A program made the position numbers and the translations under genes. From an uncultured Aquimarina sp. (GTDB lineage: Bacteria; Bacteroidota; Bacteroidia; Flavobacteriales; Flavobacteriaceae), in contig CANMSL010000015.1 in NCBI GenBank assembly GCA_947500505.1, positions 38,166-102,165 on the forward strand: a stretch of DNA of 64,000 bases, read 5' to 3'. The notes beneath the pieces are model-generated. The model ran no database searches. It was not told the DNA's origin and saw only the letters and a list, made by a program, of their open reading frames with translations. This document shows, piece by piece, positions 9,152 through 18,314 of the stretch. Every line of letters starts with the position of its first letter. Within the stretch, counting starts at the first letter, position 1.

Positions 9152-10006
9152 TTAGGTCTGATTAGCTCGGATCATCCGATCATTCGTATACAAATCTTTG
9201 CGTAGGGTTACAGGTTCAAATCTTTGTTCCTCGATCATCTTTTTTGTTTCATTTCCAAGATATTGATTAATTTCAAAATATAATAACCCTCCTTCATTCA
9301 GGCTCTTTTTAGACAATGCTGTAATTTTTTTGTAAAAAATTAAAGGATCTGTATCTGACACAAAGAGGGCCAAATGAGGTTCATTTTCTAATACATTAGG
9401 TTTTATTTCTACTTTTTCCAACTCCCTGACATATGGTGGATTAGATACTATAACATCAAAATTACCCAAAGTATCTGTATGTAGTATATCTGCTTGTATC
9501 AAGCTTATATCAATATTGTTTCTTGCGGCATTAGCTTTGGCAATTTTCAGTGCTTCTTCAGAGATATCGATCGCATATACATCTGCTTCAGGAATATTTT
9601 TAGCCAAAGAAATTGCTATGCATCCACTACCTGTTCCTATATCTAAAATTTTCGGTTTTCTACCACTTGTATTGCTATTGAAGTCTTTAATAACCCAATC
9701 TACCAACTCTTCTGTTTCCGGTCTGGGAATTAACACATGCTGATTGACTTTAAATGGAAGTCCATAAAACTCTGTTTCTTCTACAATATACTGGATCGGA
9801 TCCTGATTCTTTAATCGATTTTCAGCATTCATAAACTTAGAAAGCTGATCACTGCTTATCGCATTATTCAAAGACAAAGCCACATCTACGCGCCTCATTT
9901 CTAAAAACTTTTCAGTAAGTATATAGAAAAAAGATAAAACTTCATCAGGCTCATATAATTCTGATAAAGACTTTATAAAATCTCTTCTAAGGTCTTTAAT
10001 TTTCAA
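9152..10006 (-). CDS. prmC: Release factor glutamine methyltransferase
   Basis: A 284-residue SAM-dependent methyltransferase that N5-methylates the glutamine of the GGQ motif in RF1 and RF2. An N-terminal helical domain (1-90) precedes the catalytic fold. Motif I is LDIGTGSGC (about 121-129) and the substrate-binding NPPY is at about 189-192 (VIVSNPPYVRE). The linker HVLIPRPETEELVDW just before motif I is diagnostic of PrmC. Its start is two bases before the end of the GNAT gene, and the LOG gene follows, forming a compact minus-strand cluster. Confidence 0.95.
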   Translation of the reverse strand: MKIKDLRRDFIKSLSELYEPDEVLSFFYILTEKFLEMRRVDVALSLNNAISSDQLSKFMNAENRLKNQDPIQYIVEETEFYGLPFKVNQHVLIPRPETEELVDWVIKDFNSNTSGRKPKILDIGTGSGCIAISLAKNIPEADVYAIDISEEALKIAKANAARNNIDISLIQADILHTDTLGNFDVIVSNPPYVRELEKVEIKPNVLENEPHLALFVSDTDPLIFYKKITALSKKSLNEGGLLYFEINQYLGNETKKMIEEQRFEPVTLRKDLYTNDRMIRANQT

Positions 10007-10008
10007 AC

Positions 10009-10494
10009 CTATAATTCTTTAATCATCCACGCCTGACAGCTGTAGTGCCCAGTATCACCCATTGGTTTATCTAACGATTTAAATCCGACTTTACCATATA
10101 ATTTTCTGGCGTCTTCCATATAAGGCATCGTTTCTAAATAACATCTGGTAAACCCTTGCTCTCTTGCAAAATCCAAGCATTTATTCATCATTTCAGAACC
10201 AAGCCCTTTTCCTCTTGCTTCCTGCAAAAAATACATTTTCTGAAGTTCACATATATCTTCACTTTCCTTTTCCAGTTGCGCAATTCCAGCCCCTCCTAAG
10301 ATCCGTCCGTTATCCTCAACTACAAAATATCTTTTTCTGGGTTCATTATAAGTTTCATACATCATATCCAAGGCTTCATCCTCATACGCTGTTCCTACTT
10401 TAGGAACCCCCATTTCTATTAAAACATCTCTAATTACTTGTGCTAAAGCTTTGTTATCTTCTGGGGCAACAGAACGAATTTTTATTGTACTCAT
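10009..10494 (-). CDS. GNAT family N-acetyltransferase
   Basis: A 161-residue acetyl-CoA-dependent acyltransferase of the GNAT fold. The acetyl-CoA loop is visible as QEARGKGLGSEMM (Q/RxxGxG/A pattern, about residues 91-103), preceded by strand 4 (CELQKMYFLQEA) and followed by the C-terminal CYLETMPYMEDARKLYGKVGF region. The substrate is not predictable. It is the first gene of the cluster with prmC and the LOG gene, and is divergent from the LEA-2 lipoprotein gene. Confidence 0.85.
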   Translation of the reverse strand: MSTIKIRSVAPEDNKALAQVIRDVLIEMGVPKVGTAYEDEALDMMYETYNEPRKRYFVVEDNGRILGGAGIAQLEKESEDICELQKMYFLQEARGKGLGSEMMNKCLDFAREQGFTRCYLETMPYMEDARKLYGKVGFKSLDKPMGDTGHYSCQAWMIKEL

Positions 10495-10589
10495 TATAAT
10501 TTTTAAATACTACTTTTGTTAATCTAAAAACTGGCGATATTTTATTTTAAAAATAAGATGAAATATACATTAAATCTATTCAGTAATCA

Positions 10590-11051
10590 ATGAAGAAACT
10601 TCTATTATTATCAACAATATTAATAACTGTAATCAGCTGTTCTATATCTAAAAAACCTGAGTTTAAATATATATCGAACATAGAAGTTAAAAATGTCAGT
10701 ATGCGCAATGTAACTATTCAAGCTGATGCAGTGTTTCATAATCCAAACAAGGTAAATGGGAAACTTTCTGTGGATGATATTCACATTTTTGTTGATAACA
10801 TTGATGTTGGTGCTATATCGTCTAAAAAATTTGATGTTCCTTCAAGAAAAGAGTTTACCATCCCGCTAGAAGGGACATTTTCACTTTCTAAGATTTATAA
10901 AGAAAACAAAAACAATCTTTTAGGGAATGTATTAAAAATAGTACAAACGGATTCTTTGCTTATTAATTATAAAGGAAGTATTCGATATCATTTTGCAAAT
11001 TTTTCTTATCCGTATAAAATTGATAAAGAACAAAAAGTAAGTCTAAAATAA
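10590..11051 (+). CDS. LEA type 2 domain lipoprotein
   Basis: A 153-residue lipoprotein with a signal peptide ending in ISCS (Cys at about residue 17). The mature part has the pattern of an LEA type 2 (WHy-like) beta sandwich: VSMRNVTIQADAVFHNPNKVNGKLSVDDIHIFV, where the N-P-N turn is typical. Such proteins sit in the periplasm or on the outer membrane; their role is not established. It ends four bases before the ribD start and is probably the first gene of a plus-strand operon. TACTTTTG about 80 bases upstream (near 10507) could be its promoter. Confidence 0.75.
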   Translation: MKKLLLLSTILITVISCSISKKPEFKYISNIEVKNVSMRNVTIQADAVFHNPNKVNGKLSVDDIHIFVDNIDVGAISSKKFDVPSRKEFTIPLEGTFSLSKIYKENKNNLLGNVLKIVQTDSLLINYKGSIRYHFANFSYPYKIDKEQKVSLK

Positions 11052-11055
11052 TAGC

Positions 11056-12099
11056 GTGAGGATCCACGAAACATACATGAAACGCTGTATCCAAATAGCT
11101 AAGAATGCTTTGGGTATTGCAAGACCTAATCCAATGGTGGGATGCGTTATCACTCACAATCAAATCATAATTGGTGAAGGTTACACCAGTGCATATGGAG
11201 GAAATCACGCTGAAGTGAATGCCATAGCATCGGTAAAAGACAAATCACTCTTAAAAAAAGCCACACTGTATGTTACTTTAGAACCTTGCTCCCATTTTGG
11301 AAAAACACCGCCTTGTAGCGACCTAATTATAAAACACCAAATACCTAATGTGGTAATTGGAACTATTGATACGCATAGCAAAGTTGCAGGAAAAGGCATT
11401 GAAAAGTTACGAAATGCTGGATGCAATGTTACCATAAGTGTTCTGGAAAATAAGTGCAAAGAACATCACAAGCGTTTTTTTACTTTTCATAATAAAAAAA
11501 GACCTTATATCATTCTAAAATGGGCTCAGACGTCAGACGGGTTTATTGCACCTGAAAAGACCACGAAGAGAGCACCAGTATGGATTACCAATATATATTC
11601 CAGGCAATTAGTTCATAAATGGCGTGCCGAAGAGCAAGCAATTTTGGTTGGAAACAAAACGGTAACTGCAGACAACCCAAAACTTACGATTAGAAACTGG
11701 TCAGGAAGCAATCCTATAAGAATTCTAATCGATCTATCAAATAGAATTCCAAAAGACTCGGCAATCCTTGATAAAACTGTAAAAACAATCGTAATAACCT
11801 CAGAAAAAGAACAAAGCAAAAGTAATAATACATTAATTTATGAAGCTATTAGTTCTTTAGAAAACTTGGTGCATCAAATATGTGACATCCTCTACAGACA
11901 CGAAATTCAATCTGTCATTATTGAAGGTGGCAGCTATACTATTCAGTCTTTCATCGATGCAAATCTTTGGGATGAGGCCCGAGTATTTATCGGAACAAAT
12001 AACTTTAAAAAAGGAGTCAAAGCACCCGTATTAAATGGCAAACCTATTTCTGGGGAAAAGATAATGGAGGACACGTTAAGAATATATCAAAATGATTAA
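11056..12099 (+). CDS. ribD: Riboflavin biosynthesis deaminase/reductase RibD
   Basis: A 347-residue bifunctional enzyme that deaminates and then reduces the pyrimidine intermediate in riboflavin synthesis. The N-terminal deaminase carries the zinc ligands HAE (51-53) and PCSHFGKTPPC (77-87). The C-terminal reductase begins near residue 150 (PYIILKWAQTSDGFI) and has the IEGGS signature near 292-296. I take the GTG at 11056 as start because the family opens with the HE-YM-RCI pattern found right after it. The HAD gene overlaps its end by eight bases. Confidence 0.95.
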   Translation: MRIHETYMKRCIQIAKNALGIARPNPMVGCVITHNQIIIGEGYTSAYGGNHAEVNAIASVKDKSLLKKATLYVTLEPCSHFGKTPPCSDLIIKHQIPNVVIGTIDTHSKVAGKGIEKLRNAGCNVTISVLENKCKEHHKRFFTFHNKKRPYIILKWAQTSDGFIAPEKTTKRAPVWITNIYSRQLVHKWRAEEQAILVGNKTVTADNPKLTIRNWSGSNPIRILIDLSNRIPKDSAILDKTVKTIVITSEKEQSKSNNTLIYEAISSLENLVHQICDILYRHEIQSVIIEGGSYTIQSFIDANLWDEARVFIGTNNFKKGVKAPVLNGKPISGEKIMEDTLRIYQND

Positions 12100-12700
12100 A
12101 ACTATTATTTTTGACTTTGGAGATGTTTTTATCAATCTTGATAAACCAGCAACAGCAAAAGAATTGTATAAATTAGGACTGACCTCTTTAGATAGAAAGT
12201 CACTTCTAGTTAACGAACGTTATGAAACAGGAAACATAACTAGTTTAGAATTTATAAATTATTACAAGAAATTATTACCTGGAGTTTCTAATCAACAGAT
12301 AAAAAATGCCTGGAACGCAATTTTAGGGGATTTTCCGGAATATCGTTTAGAATTCATTCAAAAATTAGCAACTGAGAAGAATTATCAATTAATTCTACTT
12401 AGTAACACTAACGAATTGCATATCAATTGGATTAAAGAGAACATCTCTTTTTATTACGATTTTAAGTCATTTTTTGATGCTTTTTACTTATCACATGAAA
12501 TTCATTTAAGAAAACCTAATAAGGATATTTTTCAGTTTGTATTAGAAAACCACCGATTAAGTACTCAAGAAACTCTTTTTATAGACGACACTTCTGTGAA
12601 TACGAATACAGCAAAGCAATTAGGTATTCATACGTGGAACAACAATCCCGTTAAGGAAGACATTACCAGTTTATTCACCATTAAATCCGATTTATTTTGA
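12092..12700 (+). CDS. HAD family hydrolase (subfamily IA)
   Basis: A 202-residue haloacid dehalogenase-type hydrolase. Motif I is FDFGDVFINLD (about residues 7-17; the nucleophile Asp is followed by FGD), motif II is LLSNTN near 103-108, motif III is the lysine in LRKPNKDIF near 140, and motif IV is FIDDT near 165. The helical cap lies between motifs I and II. Such enzymes remove phosphate from small metabolites; because the riboflavin pathway needs a poorly defined phosphatase after RibD, the overlap with ribD makes this a reasonable candidate, but that is inference only. Confidence 0.85.
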   Translation: MIKTIIFDFGDVFINLDKPATAKELYKLGLTSLDRKSLLVNERYETGNITSLEFINYYKKLLPGVSNQQIKNAWNAILGDFPEYRLEFIQKLATEKNYQLILLSNTNELHINWIKENISFYYDFKSFFDAFYLSHEIHLRKPNKDIFQFVLENHRLSTQETLFIDDTSVNTNTAKQLGIHTWNNNPVKEDITSLFTIKSDLF

Positions 12701-13566
12701 TATACCTGTTATTGAGCATAGTAGCCTCGAGTTGGATTTTTATCACTTTTAAGTTATTTGCGAAATATAATGTAGATACCTTACAAGCAATCATTTTTAA
12801 TTACATAGTAGCTTGTACCTCTGGTTTGGTGGCGTATACAGAAGCATTAGAAATCAATCGTATCCCATCGTTTAGTTGGTTTTATGGAACCATTATGCTT
12901 GGGTTTATTTTTATCCTGGTATTTAACTTCATGGCTATAACGACCCAGAAAAATGGTCTTTCGGTCGCTGCTGTTGCCAGTAAAATGAGTGTCGCCATAC
13001 CTGTTGTATTTGGGATTATAGTCTATAATGAAAGTACAGGTACTTTAAGAATCGTAGGGATTATAATTGCACTAATAGCTGTTTATATGACTTCTATGAA
13101 AAACGTTGGAGGAGTTTCTATAAAAAAAGAAAATCTAATTTACCCTCTATTAGTTTTTATTGGTGGAGGAGTTATAGACACTACATTAAAATTTATGGAA
13201 ACCAATTATGTCGCAAAAATGGATATCCCTATTTTTTCGGCAACTATATTTGGTTTTGCTGCCATCTTAGGTATATTAATATTGGTGTGGAAAGGAATTA
13301 GGGGAACATTAAGAATAACTGCTAAAAACATCATAGCCGGAATTTGTTTAGGAGTACCTAACTATTTCTCCATCTATTTTTTAATCCAAGCTTTACGGTA
13401 TGAAAACATGGATAGTTCTACAATATTCATTATTAACAACGTAGCTATATTGTTGGTTTCTACCTTTGCAGGAATTCTTTTATTTAAAGAAAAACTGATA
13501 TTTAAAAACTGGATAGGCATCATACTGGCTATAATCAGTATACTTTTAGTTACTTTCTCTATATAA
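12697..13566 (+). CDS. EamA family transporter
   Basis: A 289-residue inner-membrane protein with about ten hydrophobic helices arranged as two five-helix repeats, the drug/metabolite transporter (EamA) pattern. The second half ends in the typical glutamate-containing segment LLVSTFAGILLFKEKLIFKNWIG. The start is a TTG at 12697 that overlaps the HAD stop (TTGA); no ATG occurs until far inside the protein, so the TTG is well supported. Substrate unknown. It continues the ribD-HAD operon. Confidence 0.82.
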   Translation: MIYLLLSIVASSWIFITFKLFAKYNVDTLQAIIFNYIVACTSGLVAYTEALEINRIPSFSWFYGTIMLGFIFILVFNFMAITTQKNGLSVAAVASKMSVAIPVVFGIIVYNESTGTLRIVGIIIALIAVYMTSMKNVGGVSIKKENLIYPLLVFIGGGVIDTTLKFMETNYVAKMDIPIFSATIFGFAAILGILILVWKGIRGTLRITAKNIIAGICLGVPNYFSIYFLIQALRYENMDSSTIFIINNVAILLVSTFAGILLFKEKLIFKNWIGIILAIISILLVTFSI

Positions 13567-13577
13567 TTTAGAAAAAA

Positions 13578-14192
13578 TTGAACAATACAGACACGTATAA
13601 AACCATCATTACTCCAGGAGAAGAAGTGTTATTTAAAGACAAGAATAGCAAGTTTTTTGGATATTCATTTCCCATTACTTCAGAAGAAGAAGTAAAACCA
13701 ATTATCGATTCCTTAAAAAAACAACATCACGCTGCAAGACATTGGTGCTACGCCTGGCAACTGGGAACAGAGCGTATTACATATCGCAGTAATGATGACG
13801 GAGAACCGAACAACTCTGCCGGTCAACCTATTTATGGTCAGATTCAATCTTTTGAAGTAACTAATATACTACTAGTAGTTGTTCGATATTTCGGAGGGGT
13901 TAAACTTGGTGTTGGAGGATTGATCAATGCGTATAGAACTGCCGCACAATTATCTTTAGAAACCTCAACTATTGTAGAAAAAACCATTAATATCAACTTC
14001 TGTTTAACTTTTGAATATAAAAATATGAATAAAGTGATGCGTATAATTAAAGAGCGCCAATTAACCATCACTGATCAAAAGTTAGAATTAGACTGTAAAT
14101 TGTTTATTTCGGCAAGAAAAATGGTTGCTGATGAAATAAAAGATCTTTTCTCTGCGTTGTACGAAGTAGGAATTAAACGATTAGATAGCTAA
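13578..14192 (+). CDS. YigZ/IMPACT family protein
   Basis: A 204-residue cytosolic protein of the YigZ family. The N-terminal UPF0029 (IMPACT) domain shows HHAARHWCYAW, DDGEPNNSAGQPI and VVRYFGGVKLGVGGL, which are the family signatures. A short C-terminal ferredoxin-like domain (DUF1949) follows from about residue 135. The biochemical role is not settled; links to RNA or translation quality control have been suggested for relatives. The start is a TTG at 13578. Its end overlaps the convergent thioesterase gene by 12 bases. Confidence 0.88.
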   Translation: MNNTDTYKTIITPGEEVLFKDKNSKFFGYSFPITSEEEVKPIIDSLKKQHHAARHWCYAWQLGTERITYRSNDDGEPNNSAGQPIYGQIQSFEVTNILLVVVRYFGGVKLGVGGLINAYRTAAQLSLETSTIVEKTININFCLTFEYKNMNKVMRIIKERQLTITDQKLELDCKLFISARKMVADEIKDLFSALYEVGIKRLDS

Positions 14193-14594
14193 CTCTTTTT
14201 CGATTATTTCCAATAAATATGGCGGGCATAAGATTGGTTTTCTTGTCTTAGTATCGACAAAAACTAATGTAGTTGAAGCAATTGTTAATAATTCATGATT
14301 TTGATTATAAATTTCATAGTCAAAAACTATACGAGCTGTAGGAATTTTCTCTAAGCAAGTTTTAACAGTTAATTCATCGTCAAAGAATGCAGATTTCTTA
14401 AATTTAAAATCTATTGTAAACACAGGAAGCATAACACCGCTCTCCTCCATAGATTTATAAGAAACACCTAATCGGGATAACCAATCAATTCGGGCTAACT
14501 CTAAATATTGTGCGTAATTGCCGTGATGAACTACCCCCATTTGATCAGTTTCAGAATATCTGACTTTTAACAAAGTTTCAGAAGTGATTGACAT
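14181..14594 (-). CDS. Acyl-CoA thioesterase (YbgC/4HBT type)
   Basis: A 137-residue hot-dog-fold thioesterase. The 4HBT signature is plain: YSETDQMGVVHHGNYAQYLELARIDWL, with catalytic Asp at about residue 17. The GVVHHGNY loop groups it with YbgC-like acyl-CoA thioesterases. It probably acts in the cytosol on short- to medium-chain or phospholipid-linked acyl-CoA. It faces YigZ convergently and shares a ~190-base upstream region with dnaA. Confidence 0.9.
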   Translation of the reverse strand: MSITSETLLKVRYSETDQMGVVHHGNYAQYLELARIDWLSRLGVSYKSMEESGVMLPVFTIDFKFKKSAFFDDELTVKTCLEKIPTARIVFDYEIYNQNHELLTIASTTLVFVDTKTRKPILCPPYLLEIIEKELAI

Positions 14595-14785
14595 GTATTT
14601 GAATTAAAATAAGATAAAGTATGCAAAATTACATTTATTAAAGTATGCGAAAAAAATAATTAAAATTCAACCCCGAAATCGTTTTTTTTTTACATTTTTT
14701 GTTCACATATTTGTCAAGCAAAAAAAGAAGGAACTTTTTCAACAATTTTCCGTTAATAACCAAAAAAAGTAATCTAACCACTCTA

Positions 14786-16213
14786 ATGAATATAACTGCG
14801 CAATCAGTTTGGGATAATTGCCTGTCTTTTATAGAGGACAACATTACCCCTCAAGCTTTCAAAACCTGGTTTGAACCTATTAAGGCCGTAAAACTCACGG
14901 ATAGCGCTTTAAGTATTCAAGTACCTAGTAAATTTTTTTACGAATGGCTGGAAGAACATTATGTAAACCTATTAAAAGTTTCCCTTACCAGAGAATTGGG
15001 AGAAACTGCCAAATTGGTTTACATTATTAAGATGGAAAACACATATGGTAATAAAAAACCATTTACTGAGAAAATTCCAAGCTCCAATAGAACAGCAGTC
15101 AGTTCTCAGGAAGTCGACGTACCTATAAAGAGCAAAAATCCTGAACTCAAAAATCCATTTGTAATTCCAGGAATTAGAAATGTAAAAATTGAGTCTCAGC
15201 TAAATCCTAGCTATAATTTTGATAATTTTTTAGAAGGAGATTCTAATAGGTTAGCCAGATCAGCAGGAATGGCTGTAGCCAATAAACCAGGCGGAACTTC
15301 TTTTAACCCTTTATTGATATTTGGCGGCGTAGGACTAGGAAAAACCCATCTTGCACATGCCATTGGTGTTAATATAAAAGACAACTATCCTGAAAAGACG
15401 GTTTTATATATCTCTGCTGAAAAATTTACTCAACAGTATATAGAATCCGTAAAAAAGAATAATAGAAACGATTTTATACATTTCTATCAGATCATTGATG
15501 TTTTGATTGTTGATGATATTCAATTATTATCCGGAAAAGCAGGCACACAAGACGTATTCTTTCATATATTCAATCATCTACATCAAAACGGAAAACAAGT
15601 AATTCTTACAAGTGACAAAGCTCCTGTAGATATGCAGGATATAGAACAACGATTACTTTCTCGTTTTAAATGGGGATTATCTGCAGAACTGCATCAACCT
15701 GATTTTGAAACCAGAATATCCATCATAAAAAACAAGTTATATCGTGATGGCGTGGAAATGCCCGAAGATATTGTGGAATTTTTAGCAAATAATATTAAAA
15801 CCAATATCCGTGAATTAGAAGGAGCTATTATTTCTTTAATCGCCCACTCTTCTTTTAACAAAAAAGATATTACAATAGACCTGGCCAAAGCAATTGTTGA
15901 CAATTATGTCAAGAATACAAAGCGTGAAGTGTCAATTGATTATATCCAAAAAGTGGTGAGTGATTATTTCCAGATGGATGTAGAAACGCTTCAATCCAAA
16001 ACACGAAAGCGCCATATAGTGCAAGCACGCCAATTAGCTATGTTTTTTGCAAAAAAACTAACTAAAGCTTCATTAGCTAGTATTGGAACTCAAATCGGAA
16101 AAAGAGATCATGCAACAGTTCTTCACGCCTGCAAAACGGTCGATAATCTTTCTTCTACAGACAAACAGTTTAGAAAATACGTAGAAGATCTTGGTAAAAA
16201 ACTTACCCTTTAA
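14786..16213 (+). CDS. dnaA: Chromosomal replication initiator DnaA
   Basis: The replication initiator ATPase, 475 residues from the chosen start. The frame is open from 14699, but the extra 29 residues are unlike any DnaA, whereas MNITAQSVWDNCLSFIEDN from 14786 matches the domain I start. Domain III has Walker A (GGVGLGKTH) and Walker B (VLIVDDIQLL); domain IV carries the DnaA-box helix-turn-helix with GKRDHATVLHACKTV. I find no cluster of TTATCCACA-type boxes beside it, so the origin is probably elsewhere. The small phosphatase gene follows 12 bases later. Confidence 0.96.
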   Translation: MNITAQSVWDNCLSFIEDNITPQAFKTWFEPIKAVKLTDSALSIQVPSKFFYEWLEEHYVNLLKVSLTRELGETAKLVYIIKMENTYGNKKPFTEKIPSSNRTAVSSQEVDVPIKSKNPELKNPFVIPGIRNVKIESQLNPSYNFDNFLEGDSNRLARSAGMAVANKPGGTSFNPLLIFGGVGLGKTHLAHAIGVNIKDNYPEKTVLYISAEKFTQQYIESVKKNNRNDFIHFYQIIDVLIVDDIQLLSGKAGTQDVFFHIFNHLHQNGKQVILTSDKAPVDMQDIEQRLLSRFKWGLSAELHQPDFETRISIIKNKLYRDGVEMPEDIVEFLANNIKTNIRELEGAIISLIAHSSFNKKDITIDLAKAIVDNYVKNTKREVSIDYIQKVVSDYFQMDVETLQSKTRKRHIVQARQLAMFFAKKLTKASLASIGTQIGKRDHATVLHACKTVDNLSSTDKQFRKYVEDLGKKLTL

Positions 16214-16225
16214 TTTTAAAATTAA

Positions 16226-16678
16226 ATGAAAATTAAAATTTTAATGGTTTGCCTTGGAAATATCTGTAGGTCGCCATTAGCCGAAGGGATTCTAGCATCA
16301 AAACTCAACCCTGATAGATTCCTTGTAAACTCCTGTGGTACCAGTAGCTATCATATTGGAGAAAATCCGGATAGACGATCTATCGAAATCGCAAAAAAAT
16401 ATGGAATAGATATCACCAACCAAAGAGCTGCACAGTTTAAGATAAGTGATTTTGATATATATGATTTTATTTATCCCATGGACAGCTCCAATTATGATGA
16501 TATTATCAAACTCGCTCGTAATGACGACGATAAGAAAAAGGTAAAACTTATCCTAAACGAATTGCAACCCGATGCGGATTTAGATGTTCCTGACCCATAT
16601 TATGGAGGAGAACAAGGTTTTGAAGAAGTCTATAAAATACTAGATAAAGCTTGTGACTGCTTAGCGCAAAAGCTATAA
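16226..16678 (+). CDS. Low molecular weight protein-tyrosine phosphatase
   Basis: A 150-residue cytosolic phosphatase. The P-loop C-x5-R-S is at the N-terminus (VCLGNICRSPLAEG, Cys at about residue 9) and the general-acid Asp is in DPYYGG near 131. These residues are diagnostic of the LMW-PTP family, which removes phosphate from phosphotyrosine or phosphoarginine. It follows dnaA closely on the same strand, a common flavobacterial order. Substrate unknown. Confidence 0.93.
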   Translation: MKIKILMVCLGNICRSPLAEGILASKLNPDRFLVNSCGTSSYHIGENPDRRSIEIAKKYGIDITNQRAAQFKISDFDIYDFIYPMDSSNYDDIIKLARNDDDKKKVKLILNELQPDADLDVPDPYYGGEQGFEEVYKILDKACDCLAQKL

Positions 16679-16751
16679 AGAGATAATACGTAGAAAAAAC
16701 AAAGTTTTTGTATATTTAGTAACAGCTAATACTACCTAAATAAACATACTT

Positions 16752-16916
16752 GTGAAAAACACCTTGTTTTTTAATTCATATTTACCTTGTTTTACGGATA
16801 TTTTAAAATCAGTTCAGATTATGACATCTGAAACTAAAATCAGTAATATTATCATTCCGCTACAAGCTACTTGCCCAAATGGAATTTTATTTAACCAAAA
16901 CCTAGTCATCAAGTAA
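16752..16916 (+). CDS. Possible small ORF upstream of RsmI-like gene
   Basis: A GTG-started frame of 54 codons that ends three bases before the ATG of the downstream methyltransferase. The translation begins VKNTLFFNSYLPCFTDILKS and has no feature I recognise. The spacing would permit translational coupling, but codon content is unremarkable and chance is likely. Included only because it fills an otherwise empty 240-base gap. Confidence 0.2.
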   Translation: MKNTLFFNSYLPCFTDILKSVQIMTSETKISNIIIPLQATCPNGILFNQNLVIK

Positions 16917-16919
16917 ACC

Positions 16920-17651
16920 ATGGAGTCCAAACCCCTAGATCCAAAAGGAAAATTATATTTAATACCAACCAGGCTTGGAGACGACGTCCCTCTGGAAGTA
17001 CTTCCTATATCTATAAAAAAAGTTTTAGAACAAGTAAATCATTACATTGTAGAAAACGAAAAACCAGCCAGAAGGTTTATTAAGAAAGTAAGTCCAAGCA
17101 AATCTCAACGCTCACTTATCATACATTCTGTAAACAAATACACGGATGCTTCCGAAATACCTAATTACCTGGCACCTTGTCTTAATGGAGAATCTATAGG
17201 ATTGTTATCTGATGCAGGATGCCCGGGAATTGCAGATCCAGGAGCTGAAGTAGTACGGCTTGCTCACGAGAAAGGCATACAGGTAACTCCGTTAGTAGGG
17301 CCGTCCTCAATATTTTTAGCAATGATGAGTAGCGGAATGAACGGACAGAACTTTTGTTTTAACGGATACTTACCAATAGATAAAAGCGAAAGAAAATCCA
17401 CTATAAAGTCTCTTGAGAAAATTTCTTTAGAAAAAAATCAAGCTCAGATCTTTATCGAAACGCCTTACAGAAATGACAAGATGTTAGCGGATCTTATATC
17501 AATTTTAAATCCTTCTACCCGCTTATGTATCGCAAGTGATATTACTTTGACTACAGAGTATATAGCCACCAAAACTATTGAAGAATGGAAAAATAAAGAA
17601 ATCGAATTGCACAAAAAACCTACAATTTTTATCCTGCAAAGAGATTTTTGA
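16920..17651 (+). CDS. SAM-dependent methyltransferase, RsmI-like
   Basis: A 243-residue tetrapyrrole-methylase-fold protein. The segment LLSDAGCPGIADPGAEVVRLAH (near residues 98-119) is the conserved SAM-binding loop shared with RsmI, the enzyme that 2'-O-methylates C1402 of 16S rRNA; IFIETPYRNDKML is another family motif. It is shorter than classical RsmI (about 280) and starts differently (GKLYLIPTRLGDD), as in the second, RsmI-like subgroup of Bacteroidota. rRNA methylation is likely but not certain. Convergent with the transglycosylase gene. Confidence 0.83.
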   Translation: MESKPLDPKGKLYLIPTRLGDDVPLEVLPISIKKVLEQVNHYIVENEKPARRFIKKVSPSKSQRSLIIHSVNKYTDASEIPNYLAPCLNGESIGLLSDAGCPGIADPGAEVVRLAHEKGIQVTPLVGPSSIFLAMMSSGMNGQNFCFNGYLPIDKSERKSTIKSLEKISLEKNQAQIFIETPYRNDKMLADLISILNPSTRLCIASDITLTTEYIATKTIEEWKNKEIELHKKPTIFILQRDF

Positions 17652-17675
17652 TACAAAAACTTAAAAAAAAATATA

Positions 17676-18314
17676 TTAAGCTTTTGCCTTTCTGTTAGGT
17701 TTCACAAAAGAAGTATCGAATCCAGCAAATCGTTTCATATAGTAACGAATTGTTGTACCAAACGCATCTGCAAAACCTTCTACTCCACCACTACGTAGAT
17801 ATTTTTTGACAGAACCTGGTCCGGCAAGATGAGCAGCGGCTAATACGCCTGACTCAGTAACAACCACACCATTGATTCGTCTACCCACAAACCATTTTAA
17901 ATCCCTTCTCAAGATCCATTTGTTTCTGGAAAGATTAGCATAAAATGCTTTTTCTTGTAATTCAGGATCATTAAGAAAAGTATTCTTATTTTTGATCCCA
18001 ATCATTGCCAGAGTACTCATACCAAATTGATATTTTCCTAAGTACCCAAACTGATTTATTACTCCATAATCCCCTCTTGATTCTTTAAAAGCCACAGCTT
18101 CTTTAAATCCTACATAAGATTTACCTAATTCCGGAAAAATCATATAATCCGAAATCTCATCCTCTACTTCATTAAAGTTAGGAGCGATATAATGAAGATC
18201 TAAACCTTTTGTACTATACAAACTTAGATCAACGCTATTTTTTGGTGTAAAGCTTACTAATAAGATTCCTCCAATTGTAAGAATTACGAAAAGTCCAATT
18301 ATCCTTTTTATCAT
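17676..18314 (-). CDS. Putative lytic transglycosylase (SLT-like)
   Basis: A protein of 212 residues from the chosen start, with an N-terminal membrane anchor (MIKRIIGLFVILTIGGILLV). The frame is open to 18377, but a predicted promoter element at 18375-18382 overlaps that start, so 18314 is preferred. The catalytic region reads AVAFKESRGDYGVINQFGYLGKYQFG: the E-S-R-G core and G-K-Y-Q-F-G turn resemble soluble lytic transglycosylase/lysozyme folds, where the Glu is catalytic. It ends with a basic tail. It probably cleaves peptidoglycan in the periplasm; mltG lies upstream on the same strand. Confidence 0.7.
   Translation of the reverse strand: MIKRIIGLFVILTIGGILLVSFTPKNSVDLSLYSTKGLDLHYIAPNFNEVEDEISDYMIFPELGKSYVGFKEAVAFKESRGDYGVINQFGYLGKYQFGMSTLAMIGIKNKNTFLNDPELQEKAFYANLSRNKWILRRDLKWFVGRRINGVVVTESGVLAAAHLAGPGSVKKYLRSGGVEGFADAFGTTIRYYMKRFAGFDTSFVKPNRKAKA

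Noticed and set aside
14595..14785. Replication origin next to dnaA
   Set aside because: No cluster of TTATCCACA-type boxes or clear unwinding element; only an AT-rich leader is seen.
14699..14785. N-terminal extension of DnaA by 29 residues
   Set aside because: The extra residues are Lys/Asn-rich and unlike DnaA domain I, which begins at the ATG at 14786.
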